A stretch of DNA of 64,000 bases from Calothrix sp. PCC 7716 (GTDB lineage: Bacteria > Cyanobacteriota > Cyanobacteriia > Cyanobacteriales > Nostocaceae), in contig NZ_AP025018.1 in assembly GCF_019977735.1 (NCBI RefSeq), forward strand, positions 10,420,580-10,484,579, written 5' to 3'. The position numbers and the translations under genes were made by a program. The notes below the pieces were generated by a model. The model ran no database searches. It saw nothing but the letters and a program-made list of their open reading frames with translations, and was not told the DNA's origin. Positions 1 through 9,077 of this stretch are shown here, one piece after another (the first letter of the stretch is position 1; each line of letters opens with the position of its first letter).

Positions 1-224
1 GTTTCGTCAATACCCCGCATTTTTCTTAGTTCTGCCTTTAAAGATGCTATTTCTTGCTGTAACAGTTGAGCATCAGTACGACGCTGTTCAGCTTCGGTGT
101 TATAGAGTTTGCGCCATTTTTCAGCACTTTCCCACGCTTCATCACAGCGCGTTATTGCATCTGCCAGCTGTTGCTTCAGCGCTTGAATTTCTGTTAACCA
201 CCGCTGCGTTAAATCTTCACTCAT
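1..224 (-). CDS. Coiled-coil hypothetical protein, 3' end outside window
   Basis: An open frame begins with ATG at 222-224 and runs off the left edge of the window, so only the first 74 or so residues are visible. They begin MSEDLTQRWLTEIQALKQQ and are rich in Glu, Gln, Lys and Arg with Leu or Ala at heptad positions, which indicates a long coiled coil. There is no signal peptide or membrane segment. I do not recognise a named family; similar short coiled-coil proteins are common in filamentous cyanobacteria. No function can be given. Confidence 0.6.
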   Translation of the reverse strand, partial: MSEDLTQRWLTEIQALKQQLADAITRCDEAWESAEKWRKLYNTEAEQRRTDAQLLQQEIASLKAELRKMRGIDE

Positions 225-483
225 AAAACTATAGGGATAAAAAGTGCATAAGTTGATTTTGCCTACATTTACTAATAGACAACAATATCCTAACGCTTGT
301 GTATTCACTGTTCCCATTATTTTACATGTTTCCATCCAACTTCAAACAGAGGTTTCTGCGGCGCCTCAAGTTTGTGTAACACAACATTTTAATGTACCTT
401 AATTTCGTTGCAAGGACTCAAATAAACAATTCAAACATGGTGTCTTATTGTAATAACATAAGTCGCGTGCTGGCACAAATAGC

Positions 484-1620
484 TCATTCCCACGGGGAAA
501 TCAAACCATCACCCTCAACTGAAAGGAATCTCCCACTCCAGTAAATACGCTTTCCAAAACAACCTATTACCCAAATAACTAAACTCAGTAAATCTCGCAG
601 TGGTAAAGCCCAAAGCCAAAGTAAGAGTTTTGGAGATTTCATACAAAAAATACTTACCAGTACCTGAGCGTAGCGTACCAATATTACAGTTAAACAAATT
701 GCGACTGCCCACGAAGTGAACCCAGACAAAATTAATAGCGGTAGGCAAAAAACCGTACCATAGCAAAAAATCATGCCGTAGTATATGGAACCGCGATTGT
801 AACGAATAGTTCTGGCCCAACGTAACTCCCGTGCATAAAGTTGACCTATACCTTCGCTACCAGGATTCCAATCTAATACGTAGGGAGATAGGTAAATTTG
901 ATAACCGGCTAAAGCAATCCTTTTACCAAGATTGTAATCAGAGCCAATCCTACTTGTGTGTAAGCTACCACTCTCTAATAAAGTAGATTTACTAGTAGCA
1001 ATAGTAACGCCAATCGCAAAACGCAAACCAAAATCAATAGCGCGAGCAATTAAAACGCTAGGAAGAAAATCAAAACAGCGACCGAAAGATGCAAGCGCAG
1101 CAATTAAGGAATTGGGAGACCGTAGAATATAAGCACAAGTAACAGCACCTACTTGGTGATTTTTGAGTGGAGCAGTCAAAAAACGAATATACTCTGGGCT
1201 AACCTTTATATCACCATCAGCAAAAATTAAAATTTCATGCTGAGATTTTTCTAAAAGATAGCTTAAATTACTATCTTTAAGATTTACGCCGAGCGGAACC
1301 AAATCTGAGTAGTATTTTACGCGGTCGGGGAAAATTTTAACCAGCTTTTCGAGGATAACAATAGCTGGGTCATCCTTATCTGTTACTCCAAATAAAACTT
1401 CATAATCTGGGTAATTTTGATTGCAAAGAGAAAACCAATTATCCCACGATTTTTCGTCTATACCCTTTACTGAAACTAAGATGGAAACAGGCTCTATGTT
1501 ATTTTCGCTCTTGCAATCTTTATTAGTGAAAAACAGAAGAGTATAAATAGCACAAGCTAAATAAAAACAAACTGAGCCGAAACAAATAATTAAGCAAAAA
1601 ATTTCTAGGAAGGTAATCAT
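484..1620 (-). CDS. GT21-like membrane glycosyltransferase (ceramide glucosyltransferase / HpnI type)
   Basis: This 378-residue protein starts with a hydrophobic segment (about residues 3-30), then has a GT-A fold glycosyltransferase domain, then several C-terminal membrane segments (about 285-365). The order of motifs is that of GT21: DKDDP near residue 80, the DGD-type metal motif in FADGDIKVS near 135, a third Asp in GSDYNLGK near 230, and RELRWART, a (Q/R)xxRW motif, near 265. Known members transfer a sugar to a lipid such as ceramide, or act in hopanoid-linked pathways (HpnI). The next gene upstream is the remnant of a CDP-alcohol phosphatidyltransferase and the one before that a B12 radical SAM protein, so a lipid-modifying role is inferred. 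The acceptor is unknown. Confidence 0.75.
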   Translation of the reverse strand: MITFLEIFCLIICFGSVCFYLACAIYTLLFFTNKDCKSENNIEPVSILVSVKGIDEKSWDNWFSLCNQNYPDYEVLFGVTDKDDPAIVILEKLVKIFPDRVKYYSDLVPLGVNLKDSNLSYLLEKSQHEILIFADGDIKVSPEYIRFLTAPLKNHQVGAVTCAYILRSPNSLIAALASFGRCFDFLPSVLIARAIDFGLRFAIGVTIATSKSTLLESGSLHTSRIGSDYNLGKRIALAGYQIYLSPYVLDWNPGSEGIGQLYARELRWARTIRYNRGSIYYGMIFCYGTVFCLPLLILSGFTSWAVAICLTVILVRYAQVLVSIFCMKSPKLLLWLWALPLRDLLSLVIWVIGCFGKRIYWSGRFLSVEGDGLISPWE

Positions 1621-1632
1621 ATTCTTTACACG

Positions 1633-1915
1633 CTACAAGTAAAGCTTAAGATACCGATTGTCAAAAAAGCAAAAAGATGCATAAATTGCATGATCATAAT
1701 TATGTCCCCACTTGCTGGTTTTACCACTTATTCGTGCTAGTTCTCTATCGGTATGGTCTAAAAAGTTAGATAGTGCGAATATAAAGGCGCCAAGATTTGC
1801 GAATTTGATATCGATGGCTAGTAGGAGTGATGAAGTTATACCTGTGATGTTTGTGTTGGTGAGGGGAGGCACTAGCCAGTTGGCGGATTTGGGCGTCCCA
1901 AGTTTTGGTTGTCAT
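1633..1915 (-). pseudogene. Broken CDP-alcohol phosphatidyltransferase fragment
   Basis: Two adjacent minus-strand frames together resemble the N-terminal half of a CDP-alcohol phosphatidyltransferase. From ATG at 1915 the first frame reads MTTKTWDAQIRQLA. After a frameshift near 1872 the second reads PPLTNTNIT and then LDHTDRELARISGKTSKWG followed by HNYD. The family signature is DGxxARx8GxxxDxxxD; here the first DG is DR, and the last Asp is missing because homology stops just after HNYD and the frame ends at 1633, with no membrane segments following. A frameshift, an altered catalytic motif and truncation all argue for a dead gene. It lies between the radical SAM gene and the GT21-like gene in the same orientation, so it was probably once part of that operon. 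Confidence 0.6.
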
Positions 1916-1947
1916 GAGGTTTTGTGGAAGCGCTGAAGCGCTTATTA

Positions 1948-3585
1948 CTAGCGGGGCAGTTTTTGGGAGTAGAAGGAGGCTGTTTCTTCTCCTTTGTCGC
2001 ATTCCAGGGCAAACTTAATCAGGTGATGTCCAACTAAACCAACGTGAATTAAACTTTCAATATCACCCTTAGAAAAAGCTTTGCGTGCCATTTTCCAAAA
2101 GGTGTTACGGTAGTTTCCAAGTATACCTACTTTTACTAAGATATTAGTTAGGTAGGTTAAGCCTTTGATGATGTTGGCTCGTGAAACCCGTGCGGGACTG
2201 TTGGGTACTTTGATACGATTAGGGTAAGTATTTTCTATGTTGTAGGCAAATCGCTGGTAAAGAAATTCTGGTTCGTAGGCAGTTGTTACACACTGGCGCC
2301 ACATTTGGGTAACTTGTTCGTATGGCATCAAAAACTCTACGTTAGAATCACGGGTTTCGTCAAATATAAGCCTTCCTTCTTGTTCGAGTCGGCGCCATAA
2401 TGGTGTACGCGGTAAAGCATGAAGTAGATTTATCGTTAATAATGGAATGTTAGACAACTCGATAAATTCAAGAATACGCGCGCATGTGTCTTCTGTATCT
2501 GTATCGAGTCCCATAATAATACCCGAAACAACCTCCATACCGTAACTATTAAGAATTTTTACGCCTTCAAGAATTGGTATACTCAAGTTTTGCGTTTTGG
2601 AAATCGCTTGCAGTGCATTAGTTTCAGGAGTTTCAATCCCACAGAATATAGTACAAAAATATGCTTGGCGCATCATTTCAAGTAACTTCGGACTTTGTGC
2701 CAAATTCAATGTCGCTTCACAAGCAAACTGAATAGGATACCCGTTGCGTTTTTGCCACTCAATTAAATGCGGCAATAATTCCATCGCTGCTCGACGATTA
2801 CCAACAAAATTATCATCGACAAAATATACCGCTCCAATGTTGCCATATTTGAGCATGGTATCAAGCTCATTTATAACCTGTTCGGGAGTTTTCATGCGTG
2901 GATTATTTCCGTAGAGTTCTGGTATATCGCAAAACTCACAATGATACGGGCAACCACTAGAAAATTGAATATTGGCAATAAAATATTGGTCGAGGTTGAG
3001 TAAATGATACGCTGGAGTAGGAAACTCAGTTAAAGGTAAACGTTCTTTTGTTTCAAAGCGTAGTTGCTGCGATGGGCGCCTGTTATGATTATCAAGATAT
3101 TCAATCAAGCGGTCGGTTGCATCACCCAATTCACCCAAACTCAAAATATCAAAATCAGGATAATACTCAGGACACCCCGAAACTGATGGACCACCAACAA
3201 CAGTAATTTTACCTTCGCGATGTGCAAGTTCATTAATTTGATTGATTTGCGCGCGTTGAATATGCATCCCACTAACAATTACAACGTCTGCCCATCTATA
3301 ATCTTTACGTGTTGCAGGTTTAACATTTTCATCAACAAACCGAACTTCCCATTGCTTGGGTAAATATGAAGCGACAACTAATATACCTTGTGGAGGCATA
3401 AACGCGCGTACCTTTCCCATTAATGGATAAGCATGATGAAAAGTACCGAACGAACGGCTATACTTTGGAAAAACACAGAGAATGCGACGGTGGTTAGTTG
3501 GAGTATAACTCTTGCGCTCTTTAGTGGAAGTATTTTGAGTTGTTACTGTAATCGGGTTCTCAAAAGATTTTAGATTTACAGTCAT
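1948..3585 (-). CDS. B12-binding-domain radical SAM protein
   Basis: The protein has 545 residues. The N-terminal third (about 30-185) is a B12-binding-type Rossmann domain (VVIVSGMHIQ, VVGGPSVSG, LGELGD). The radical SAM core follows, with the CxxxCxxC cluster motif in SSGCPYHCEFCD near residue 215, then a C-terminal extension typical of the DUF4070-like branch. Relatives include methylases and other enzymes acting on lipids or hopanoids. The B12 domain lacks an obvious DxHxxG motif, as in many class B members. It reads toward the broken CDP-alcohol transferase and the GT21-like gene, and is divergent from the ABC exporter. The substrate cannot be deduced. Confidence 0.8.
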   Translation of the reverse strand: MTVNLKSFENPITVTTQNTSTKERKSYTPTNHRRILCVFPKYSRSFGTFHHAYPLMGKVRAFMPPQGILVVASYLPKQWEVRFVDENVKPATRKDYRWADVVIVSGMHIQRAQINQINELAHREGKITVVGGPSVSGCPEYYPDFDILSLGELGDATDRLIEYLDNHNRRPSQQLRFETKERLPLTEFPTPAYHLLNLDQYFIANIQFSSGCPYHCEFCDIPELYGNNPRMKTPEQVINELDTMLKYGNIGAVYFVDDNFVGNRRAAMELLPHLIEWQKRNGYPIQFACEATLNLAQSPKLLEMMRQAYFCTIFCGIETPETNALQAISKTQNLSIPILEGVKILNSYGMEVVSGIIMGLDTDTEDTCARILEFIELSNIPLLTINLLHALPRTPLWRRLEQEGRLIFDETRDSNVEFLMPYEQVTQMWRQCVTTAYEPEFLYQRFAYNIENTYPNRIKVPNSPARVSRANIIKGLTYLTNILVKVGILGNYRNTFWKMARKAFSKGDIESLIHVGLVGHHLIKFALECDKGEETASFYSQKLPR

Positions 3586-3782
3586 AAACTACTTACCTAA
3601 ACTAGATTATTAATCAATTCCCGCACAGCCGTTAAAATAGTAAAGCTGCTCTATCTTAATTCACAGTACCAGTTTAGAATGGAACTTCTTCGCTACGAAC
3701 ATAATCGCAAGCAAAAGTTACAAAAACCGGGTTTATTGGGCATTTATTTTCCTTTTTCCCTCTTCCCCTTTTTTAAATTGAA

Positions 3783-5396
3783 ATGAATCTTATTCTCTTT
3801 TTACTACGTTCCGCGTGGGGAATGGTAGCGATAGCAATATTTACCGGATTTCTTAGCGGTGGTAGTAGTGCTAGTCTTATTGCATTAATTAGCAACGCAA
3901 GTACTCGCACTCCTGGTTCATCACTTACCCTGATAGCTTGGGTTTTTGTTGGTTTAGCAATAATTTCGCTAATTACCAGTGTAATTTCACAGGTAATGCT
4001 AATTAAACTTTCGCAAAACGCGGTCTTTCAACTCCGAATGCGTTTAAGCACTCAAATTCTCAACTCTGAATTAAACCATCTCGAACGTTTAGGAAACGCG
4101 CGAATATTAGCGACCCTTACCGAAGATATTCAAGCTGTCGCAAAGGCAGTTTACATAATTCCATTTTTATGTATCGATTTGGCGATGGTTTTAGGTTGTC
4201 TTATATATATTACTTGGTTATCGTGGCTTGTAATCGTGATGGTAGTTATATTAGCTGTAGTAGCGATTGGTAGCTGTCAGTGGTTAATACACCAAGGTAA
4301 GAAATATCTAGCTTTAGCTCGTGAAGACGAAGATATTTTGTTTAAACATTTACGTACAATTACGGATGGAATAAAAGAGCTTAAACTACATTATCAACGG
4401 CGCCAAAGTTTTACCGAAAGGCAATTACAAACAGCAGCAAATGCATTCAAACGTCACAACACCCGTGGTCTCACATTATTTGCAATGACAAATAGTTGGG
4501 GAAGACTAATATTTTTCTTCGCTATTGGGTTTGTATTATTTACACTTCCTAAATTTCTCACCCTTAACCCACAAACGCTTACTGGCTATATACTCACCTT
4601 CACATACCTAATGCTACCGATGGATAATATCGTTAGTAAGCTGCCTCAAATCGTAAGCGCAAATATTGCACTACAAAAAATTGAATCCCTAGGATTATCA
4701 TTATCAAACCGTGCTGAAATTGCAACGGTTCCTACTGATATTACATTATGGCGCCGTTTAGAACTGAGCCAAGTAATTCACACATACCATACAGATAACG
4801 AAGACAGTAACTTTGTGCTTGGTCCAATAGACTTGGTATTACACCCACAAGAACTAATATTTATAGTCGGTGGAAACGGAAGTGGCAAATCATCACTTTT
4901 AAAAATCATCACAGGGTTATATGCTCCCGAAAGTGGAGAAATACGCTTAGATGGTGAATTAATAACAGACCAAAACCGTGAATGGTATCGTCAGCACTTT
5001 TCAGTTGTATTTGCAGACTTTTACCTATTCGACGAACTATTAGGGTTAGAAAGTACGAACTTAAACGAACTAGATAAACAAGCGCAAGAATATTTAAAAT
5101 TATTAAAACTCGACCACAAAGTAAATATAGAAAACGGTAAACTTTCCACAACATCATTATCTCAAGGACAACGTAAGCGACTAGCATTACTCACAGCATA
5201 TTTAGAAGACCGACCAATTTATCTATTCGACGAATGGGCAGCAGACCAAGACCCCACATTTAAAGACGTATTTTATAAAGAGTTATTACCTTCATTAAGA
5301 GACAAAGGTAAAACAGTAATTGCCATTACCCATGATGATAAATATTTTGGTGGCGCCGACCGAATCATCAAACTAGATTATGGTAAAATCACTTAA
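3783..5396 (+). CDS. Cyclic-peptide-type ABC exporter, fused membrane and ATPase domains
   Basis: A 537-residue half-transporter of the PvdE/SyrD-like cyclic peptide exporter family. About six membrane segments occupy residues 1-290. The ATPase follows with Walker A GGNGSGKSSL (near 365), signature LSQGQRKRLALL (near 460) and Walker B PIYLFDEWAADQD (near 480), with a switch His in AITHDD. All motifs are intact. Known relatives export siderophore or lipopeptide precursors; no peptide synthetase is in this window, so the cargo is unknown. The stop codon abuts a 21-bp tandem repeat array. Confidence 0.82.
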   Translation: MNLILFLLRSAWGMVAIAIFTGFLSGGSSASLIALISNASTRTPGSSLTLIAWVFVGLAIISLITSVISQVMLIKLSQNAVFQLRMRLSTQILNSELNHLERLGNARILATLTEDIQAVAKAVYIIPFLCIDLAMVLGCLIYITWLSWLVIVMVVILAVVAIGSCQWLIHQGKKYLALAREDEDILFKHLRTITDGIKELKLHYQRRQSFTERQLQTAANAFKRHNTRGLTLFAMTNSWGRLIFFFAIGFVLFTLPKFLTLNPQTLTGYILTFTYLMLPMDNIVSKLPQIVSANIALQKIESLGLSLSNRAEIATVPTDITLWRRLELSQVIHTYHTDNEDSNFVLGPIDLVLHPQELIFIVGGNGSGKSSLLKIITGLYAPESGEIRLDGELITDQNREWYRQHFSVVFADFYLFDELLGLESTNLNELDKQAQEYLKLLKLDHKVNIENGKLSTTSLSQGQRKRLALLTAYLEDRPIYLFDEWAADQDPTFKDVFYKELLPSLRDKGKTVIAITHDDKYFGGADRIIKLDYGKIT

Positions 5397-5542
5397 ATAT
5401 ATCTAAGACTTTGTGAAATATATCTAAGACTTTGTGAAATATATCTAAGACTTTGTGGAATATATCTAAGACTTTGTGAAATATATCTAAGACTTTGTGG
5501 AATATATCTAAGACTTTGTGGAATATATATAGGACTTTGTGG
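5396..5542. repeat. Seven tandem copies of a 21-bp repeat
   Basis: The unit AATATATCTAAGACTTTGTG plus A or G is repeated seven times without spacers, beginning at the last base of the ABC exporter stop codon. Copies differ at the last base (A or G), and the seventh has two changes. The tail of the unit (GACTTTGTGGAAT) matches the left flank of the adjacent palindromic element, so the array probably arose by amplification of that flank. Short minus-strand open frames with a repeating HKVLDIF or PQSLRYI pattern are by-products of the 21-bp period and are not called as genes. Confidence 0.95.
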
Positions 5543-5564
5543 AATGGGCATCCTTGCCCGTTCC
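5541..5564. repeat. REP-like palindrome (GGGCATCC..TGCCC family)
   Basis: GGAATGGGCATCCTTGCCCG followed by TTCC forms a hairpin whose arms are GGAA-GGGCA and TGCCC-TTCC. Related elements lie at 17726-17757 and 19765-19829 in this window, each preceded by CTTGTGGA or a variant. This is a dispersed palindromic element of the kind that is abundant between cyanobacterial genes. Confidence 0.8.
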
Positions 5565-5675
5565 AGATATAGAGCAGGCACCCCACAATAGAAGTAGCAT
5601 TCACAGTAAATCAATAAATTCATCTACCGTTAAACCAACTTGCTTGATAATTGCTCTTAATTTTCAATATTAAGA

Positions 5676-7127
5676 CTACCGATATTCTAAAAGACGTTTA
5701 CGTAGTCCAAATAGCGTTAGAGTAGAAATAGTTAAAGTAGCAATAACAGTAATAGCTTCAAAACCTTGGATATTTTGAAAACCTTGGTCAATATATTTAT
5801 CAAGAACTTTATTATTAATTTCTTGGGCTTTAAGGTGAGCTTTTTTAAATTCGTCAAATGCAAAGTTTGATTGCCCTTTATCTTTACCTACATTTAACTT
5901 GACTGCTTCAAGATGTTTTCCACTTTGTTCTAACTGCCGAATTTGCTTGTCAATATCTAAATAGTCACCAAACGTTGAAATTGCTTTTATTACTGCTTCG
6001 CGCTCGCCAGTAAAAGTAATATTATTAATCTCAGTCGCAAATAACCCTGTTATACCTTCAACTTTTTTGCCAGCAATTAATGTTGCTTTGACATCATTCC
6101 AAGTTTTGCCAACAGGTAATTTCATAATTTGATTGACTTTATCAAAAAAGGCTTGTTCGTGCTTGAGTGCGTTCTCTTTATCTAATAAATAACGGCTTTC
6201 ATCTGCATTGGCGCCATAAGCAAGTGCGCGTGCTTGACGTAATGCATAAAGCGAATTAAAAGCATCTTCTTTTGCAACCTTTAAATTATTAGATGCTGAA
6301 ATTAGAGATTGTGTAGTGTATCCAAGGAATAGTAATGTCATTGCTGTTGCACCTAACAAAAAGGGATTTAAAATCCGCCGCATCCGTAGATATAAAAACA
6401 CCTGTGTAACAGCTAAAAGTGCTAATAAAGTTGTACCTGAAATTAAAATTATAAATAGCGAAGCAGTTGTTTTAAAACCCTGTTGACTATAAATTATATC
6501 TAGTTGCTGTAAATTAACTTTATCGAGTTTATCAACAGCGGGCATTAATATATTATCTATAATTTGTGATGCTTCACGGTAAGCGAACAAAGCTCCATTT
6601 ACATCACCACGTTTATGAAAATCGCGCGCGCTTTGAACTTTTGCAATATAATCACCTAAACTTAACTGCAAAGTTTCAATAGGTTTGGTTTCAGCTTCAC
6701 CATAAGTAATATTTTTCGCAGCTATAATAAGTCGTTCTGAAAACGCTTTGCGACGTTCTTCATAGCCATCAATAGCACTACGTCGAAACTTATCATATTC
6801 TTGAGGTGCCCCAACATAATCTGTAGGTTTAAGAAGTAATTCATTTGCAACATAAGCATCCATACCTACTAAAGTATCTTTAATGCGTTGTGCAGTAATA
6901 ATACTGGGTATTGAATCTTTACCAACACTTTGAATTGCTTGCCTTTGAGTTTGGGCGCCAGAAATAGTAGTTAAAGCTAGCAGAAAACTGGCGCCCCAAG
7001 TCAGATAAAGAGCAGCTTTTAAAATTTGCGGAGTATTAAAATTCCTTTTCTTCAGTAACGAAATATATTTAGAACGCAAAACAGCAGTATTGTAATTCAT
7101 ATGTATTGTAGGTAATAGGTTACACAA
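5676..7127 (-). CDS. Four-segment membrane sensor, GlnX-like
   Basis: A 483-residue membrane protein with four predicted membrane segments (about 38-58, 220-243, 250-275, 452-475) that enclose two helical extracytoplasmic regions resembling four-helix-bundle sensors. Between the middle segments is RMRRILNPFLLGATAM. I compare it, from memory, with mycobacterial GlnX (Rv0412c), a four-segment protein encoded beside pknG that relays amino acid sensing to the kinase. Here it is the last gene of a PknG cluster, overlapping the FHA gene by 8 bp, which supports the analogy. The longest frame begins with TTG at 7127; the in-frame ATG at 7100 (MNYNTAVLRS) is an equally likely start. No GlnH-type binding protein is seen nearby. 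Confidence 0.6.
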   Translation of the reverse strand: MCNLLPTIHMNYNTAVLRSKYISLLKKRNFNTPQILKAALYLTWGASFLLALTTISGAQTQRQAIQSVGKDSIPSIITAQRIKDTLVGMDAYVANELLLKPTDYVGAPQEYDKFRRSAIDGYEERRKAFSERLIIAAKNITYGEAETKPIETLQLSLGDYIAKVQSARDFHKRGDVNGALFAYREASQIIDNILMPAVDKLDKVNLQQLDIIYSQQGFKTTASLFIILISGTTLLALLAVTQVFLYLRMRRILNPFLLGATAMTLLFLGYTTQSLISASNNLKVAKEDAFNSLYALRQARALAYGANADESRYLLDKENALKHEQAFFDKVNQIMKLPVGKTWNDVKATLIAGKKVEGITGLFATEINNITFTGEREAVIKAISTFGDYLDIDKQIRQLEQSGKHLEAVKLNVGKDKGQSNFAFDEFKKAHLKAQEINNKVLDKYIDQGFQNIQGFEAITVIATLTISTLTLFGLRKRLLEYR

Positions 7128-7800
7128 ATCTAACCTTGATTCGAGTCCAATGTCCTAAAGTAAACTCATCACCATCTTTAAGAACAGCATCAACCATTGG
7201 CGTTAATTCCAAAGTGTTAAGTACAGTTCCATTTGACGAATCAATGTCGCGCAAAGTAAAAGTTCCATCGCTTTGACGATTAATTAGCGCATGACGATGC
7301 GAAACAGCAGTGTCAAAATTGAGTGCTATCTCTGGATTAATACCACGCGCAACACTTAGGCGCCCAATTAAGTTACTGTCCTTATCAAGTCGTAAAATAA
7401 TTGGTGGCTGATTAGGAGCTTCTGGACTTTCAGCATTTCGTAACGCAGGGTCAACAGTAATAGTAATTTCTAGGGAGTGCTGAGTGCTGAGTGCTAAGTG
7501 CTGAGTTGGAAGTGGGTACTCAGCACTCAGCACTTTATACTCAGCACTTTTTATTGGTATTTCTCCATGTACTCCTGTGTTAAAGTTGTACCCGCAAATT
7601 TCGCAGAAGTGACCGCTATTGGGGTCATGTGGAGCAGTACACGCAGGACAAGTTATTGCATTTTTTGTCAGCTTAGGTAAATTATCAGGTGGATTTACTG
7701 TAATTACCTGCTCAATACTACCCTGAATTTTGGCGCCGCACTCCGAACAATAATCAGGTTCTGTAGAAATGTGACCCTTTGGACATTTATAATTAGACAT
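7120..7800 (-). CDS. Zinc-ribbon FHA-domain protein
   Basis: A 226-residue soluble protein. Two CxxC zinc ribbons lie at about residues 5-25 (CPKGH, CSECG) and 48-72 (CPACT, CEICG). A C-terminal FHA domain at about 140-226 has the phosphothreonine-recognition signature GRLSVARG, SHRHALI, and SSNGTVLN. FHA domains bind phosphorylated Thr, so it is a plausible reader of the neighbouring PknG-type kinase. The gene starts 2 bp after the VWA stop and overlaps the next gene, so it is translationally coupled. The linker at about residues 84-108 is encoded by an inverted pair of heptamer repeats that appears to have been inserted in frame. Confidence 0.85.
   Translation of the reverse strand: MSNYKCPKGHISTEPDYCSECGAKIQGSIEQVITVNPPDNLPKLTKNAITCPACTAPHDPNSGHFCEICGYNFNTGVHGEIPIKSAEYKVLSAEYPLPTQHLALSTQHSLEITITVDPALRNAESPEAPNQPPIILRLDKDSNLIGRLSVARGINPEIALNFDTAVSHRHALINRQSDGTFTLRDIDSSNGTVLNTLELTPMVDAVLKDGDEFTLGHWTRIKVRFV
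7475..7548. repeat. Inverted heptamer (STRR) element inside the FHA gene
   Basis: The left arm (7475-7506) consists of four degenerate copies of GAGTGCT; the right arm (7518-7548) of copies of ACTCAGC, its reverse complement. Together they can form a long hairpin. The insert keeps the reading frame and encodes a Ser/Ala/Glu/Leu-rich linker between the zinc ribbons and the FHA domain. The same element recurs at 10473-10587 and in part at 29728-29768. Confidence 0.9.
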
Positions 7801-7802
7801 AA

Positions 7803-9077
7803 TTATGATTTGGGAATGCGGGTTGTTTTGGTGGAACGAGTTTCAAGTGTCATACTGTCTTCTTTGGCGACTTGACGCTTAATTTTGACTGTTCCAGTTG
7901 CTGCATCTTCAATATCAACGACTTTTTTGAGTAATTTAGCAGTAGCTTCGTTTCCTGACTCGTGGGCAAGTTTAACTGCTTTACCTAACTTCGCTGTAGC
8001 AACTTCGTAATCTCCTCTATCCCGTGCTTCTAATCCTTGTTGAATTGAATCAGCAAGTTCAGCTTGTCCTGTATAGTGAGCAACCGTTCGGTCAATTTTA
8101 GTAGACTTAGCATCATCATCCGTCCAAACAGCAATAATCCGCGCTTCGGCAACTTTGGTTTCAACACCATCAACGGTGTACATTAAACTTGCCCGACCAG
8201 CAAGCATTTCATCACCAACATTACCAGGGTTGACTTGAATACAAAAATGATAATCGCGCGATTCACTTTTACCCCAGGCGCCTGTAGGATAATCATTAAC
8301 TTGTGGTTTAACAAGTTTGGCGCGCGTTGTTAAATCTACAATATCAGGACTAACTTGCTTACAATACAAAACTTGGGCGCCACTCGGTGTCCACAAACGT
8401 AGTGACACATCGCTGATATTCTTATTCATAGCTGTTGCTAAAATCGTTTGAAAATCAGCTTCTATCATTTCTGGCTTTGCGATAATATCTGTCGTACCAA
8501 GTAATTTCCCTGATATTTGCTGTAACTGTTTAACACGCCAATCAGTCCCAACACCTCGACAATCACATTGAAACATCTCTTCGCAAGTACTCAGCACATT
8601 TTCTAATGCAATCTCATCCGAGTCATCATTTTGACCATCGGTAAGTAAAAGCGCTTGACGTAAACCATTCGGCATTTTATCAAACTGCTTACGAGCTTCA
8701 GCCAACCAACGCGAAATAACTGTACCACCACTAGCGCCTATCTTTTTTATCTCTCCTATCGCACGATGTTTATTATCAGGTGTCGCTTGAGAAACCGGAA
8801 AAATTAAACTAGCAATGCTGGCGCCTGTTACAATAAAAAACGAAGCATCCTCTGGCAGCAACTCCACAATTCTAATCATCGCCGCTTTTGCCGCGCGAAT
8901 CTTCTCACCCCCCATCGAGCCAGAAGTATCACAAATCACACCAAATAACTTACTAACACCTTGATTACTCGAAACACCATCACCAAAAGCAGCAACAGTC
9001 ATAATAGCGTGAACTTCCTTAGCATTTTGCGCGAGGAACTGATTTTGAAAAACTTCAGCCTTAAATTGAGTACTCAT
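7803..9077 (-). CDS. VWA-domain protein of the PknG cluster
   Basis: The 424-residue protein has a von Willebrand A domain at about 40-215 with an intact metal (MIDAS) site: DTSGSMGG near residue 50, the Thr in GASGGTVIS, and LLTDGQND. A beta-rich middle section and a helical C-terminus, like a single TPR-type region (about 340-395), follow. It has no signal peptide, so it is probably cytoplasmic. VWA, PP2C, FHA and kinase genes commonly cluster in bacterial signalling systems, where the VWA protein acts as a metal-dependent scaffold or phosphorylation target. Which role applies here is inference. Confidence 0.85.
   Translation of the reverse strand: MSTQFKAEVFQNQFLAQNAKEVHAIMTVAAFGDGVSSNQGVSKLFGVICDTSGSMGGEKIRAAKAAMIRIVELLPEDASFFIVTGASIASLIFPVSQATPDNKHRAIGEIKKIGASGGTVISRWLAEARKQFDKMPNGLRQALLLTDGQNDDSDEIALENVLSTCEEMFQCDCRGVGTDWRVKQLQQISGKLLGTTDIIAKPEMIEADFQTILATAMNKNISDVSLRLWTPSGAQVLYCKQVSPDIVDLTTRAKLVKPQVNDYPTGAWGKSESRDYHFCIQVNPGNVGDEMLAGRASLMYTVDGVETKVAEARIIAVWTDDDAKSTKIDRTVAHYTGQAELADSIQQGLEARDRGDYEVATAKLGKAVKLAHESGNEATAKLLKKVVDIEDAATGTVKIKRQVAKEDSMTLETRSTKTTRIPKS

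Noticed and set aside
5389-5623. Two minus-strand open frames of 71 and 76 codons with repeating HKVLDIF or PQSLRYI patterns
   Set aside because: They are a direct product of the 21-bp tandem repeat (a multiple of three) and have no ribosome site; the repeat itself is reported.
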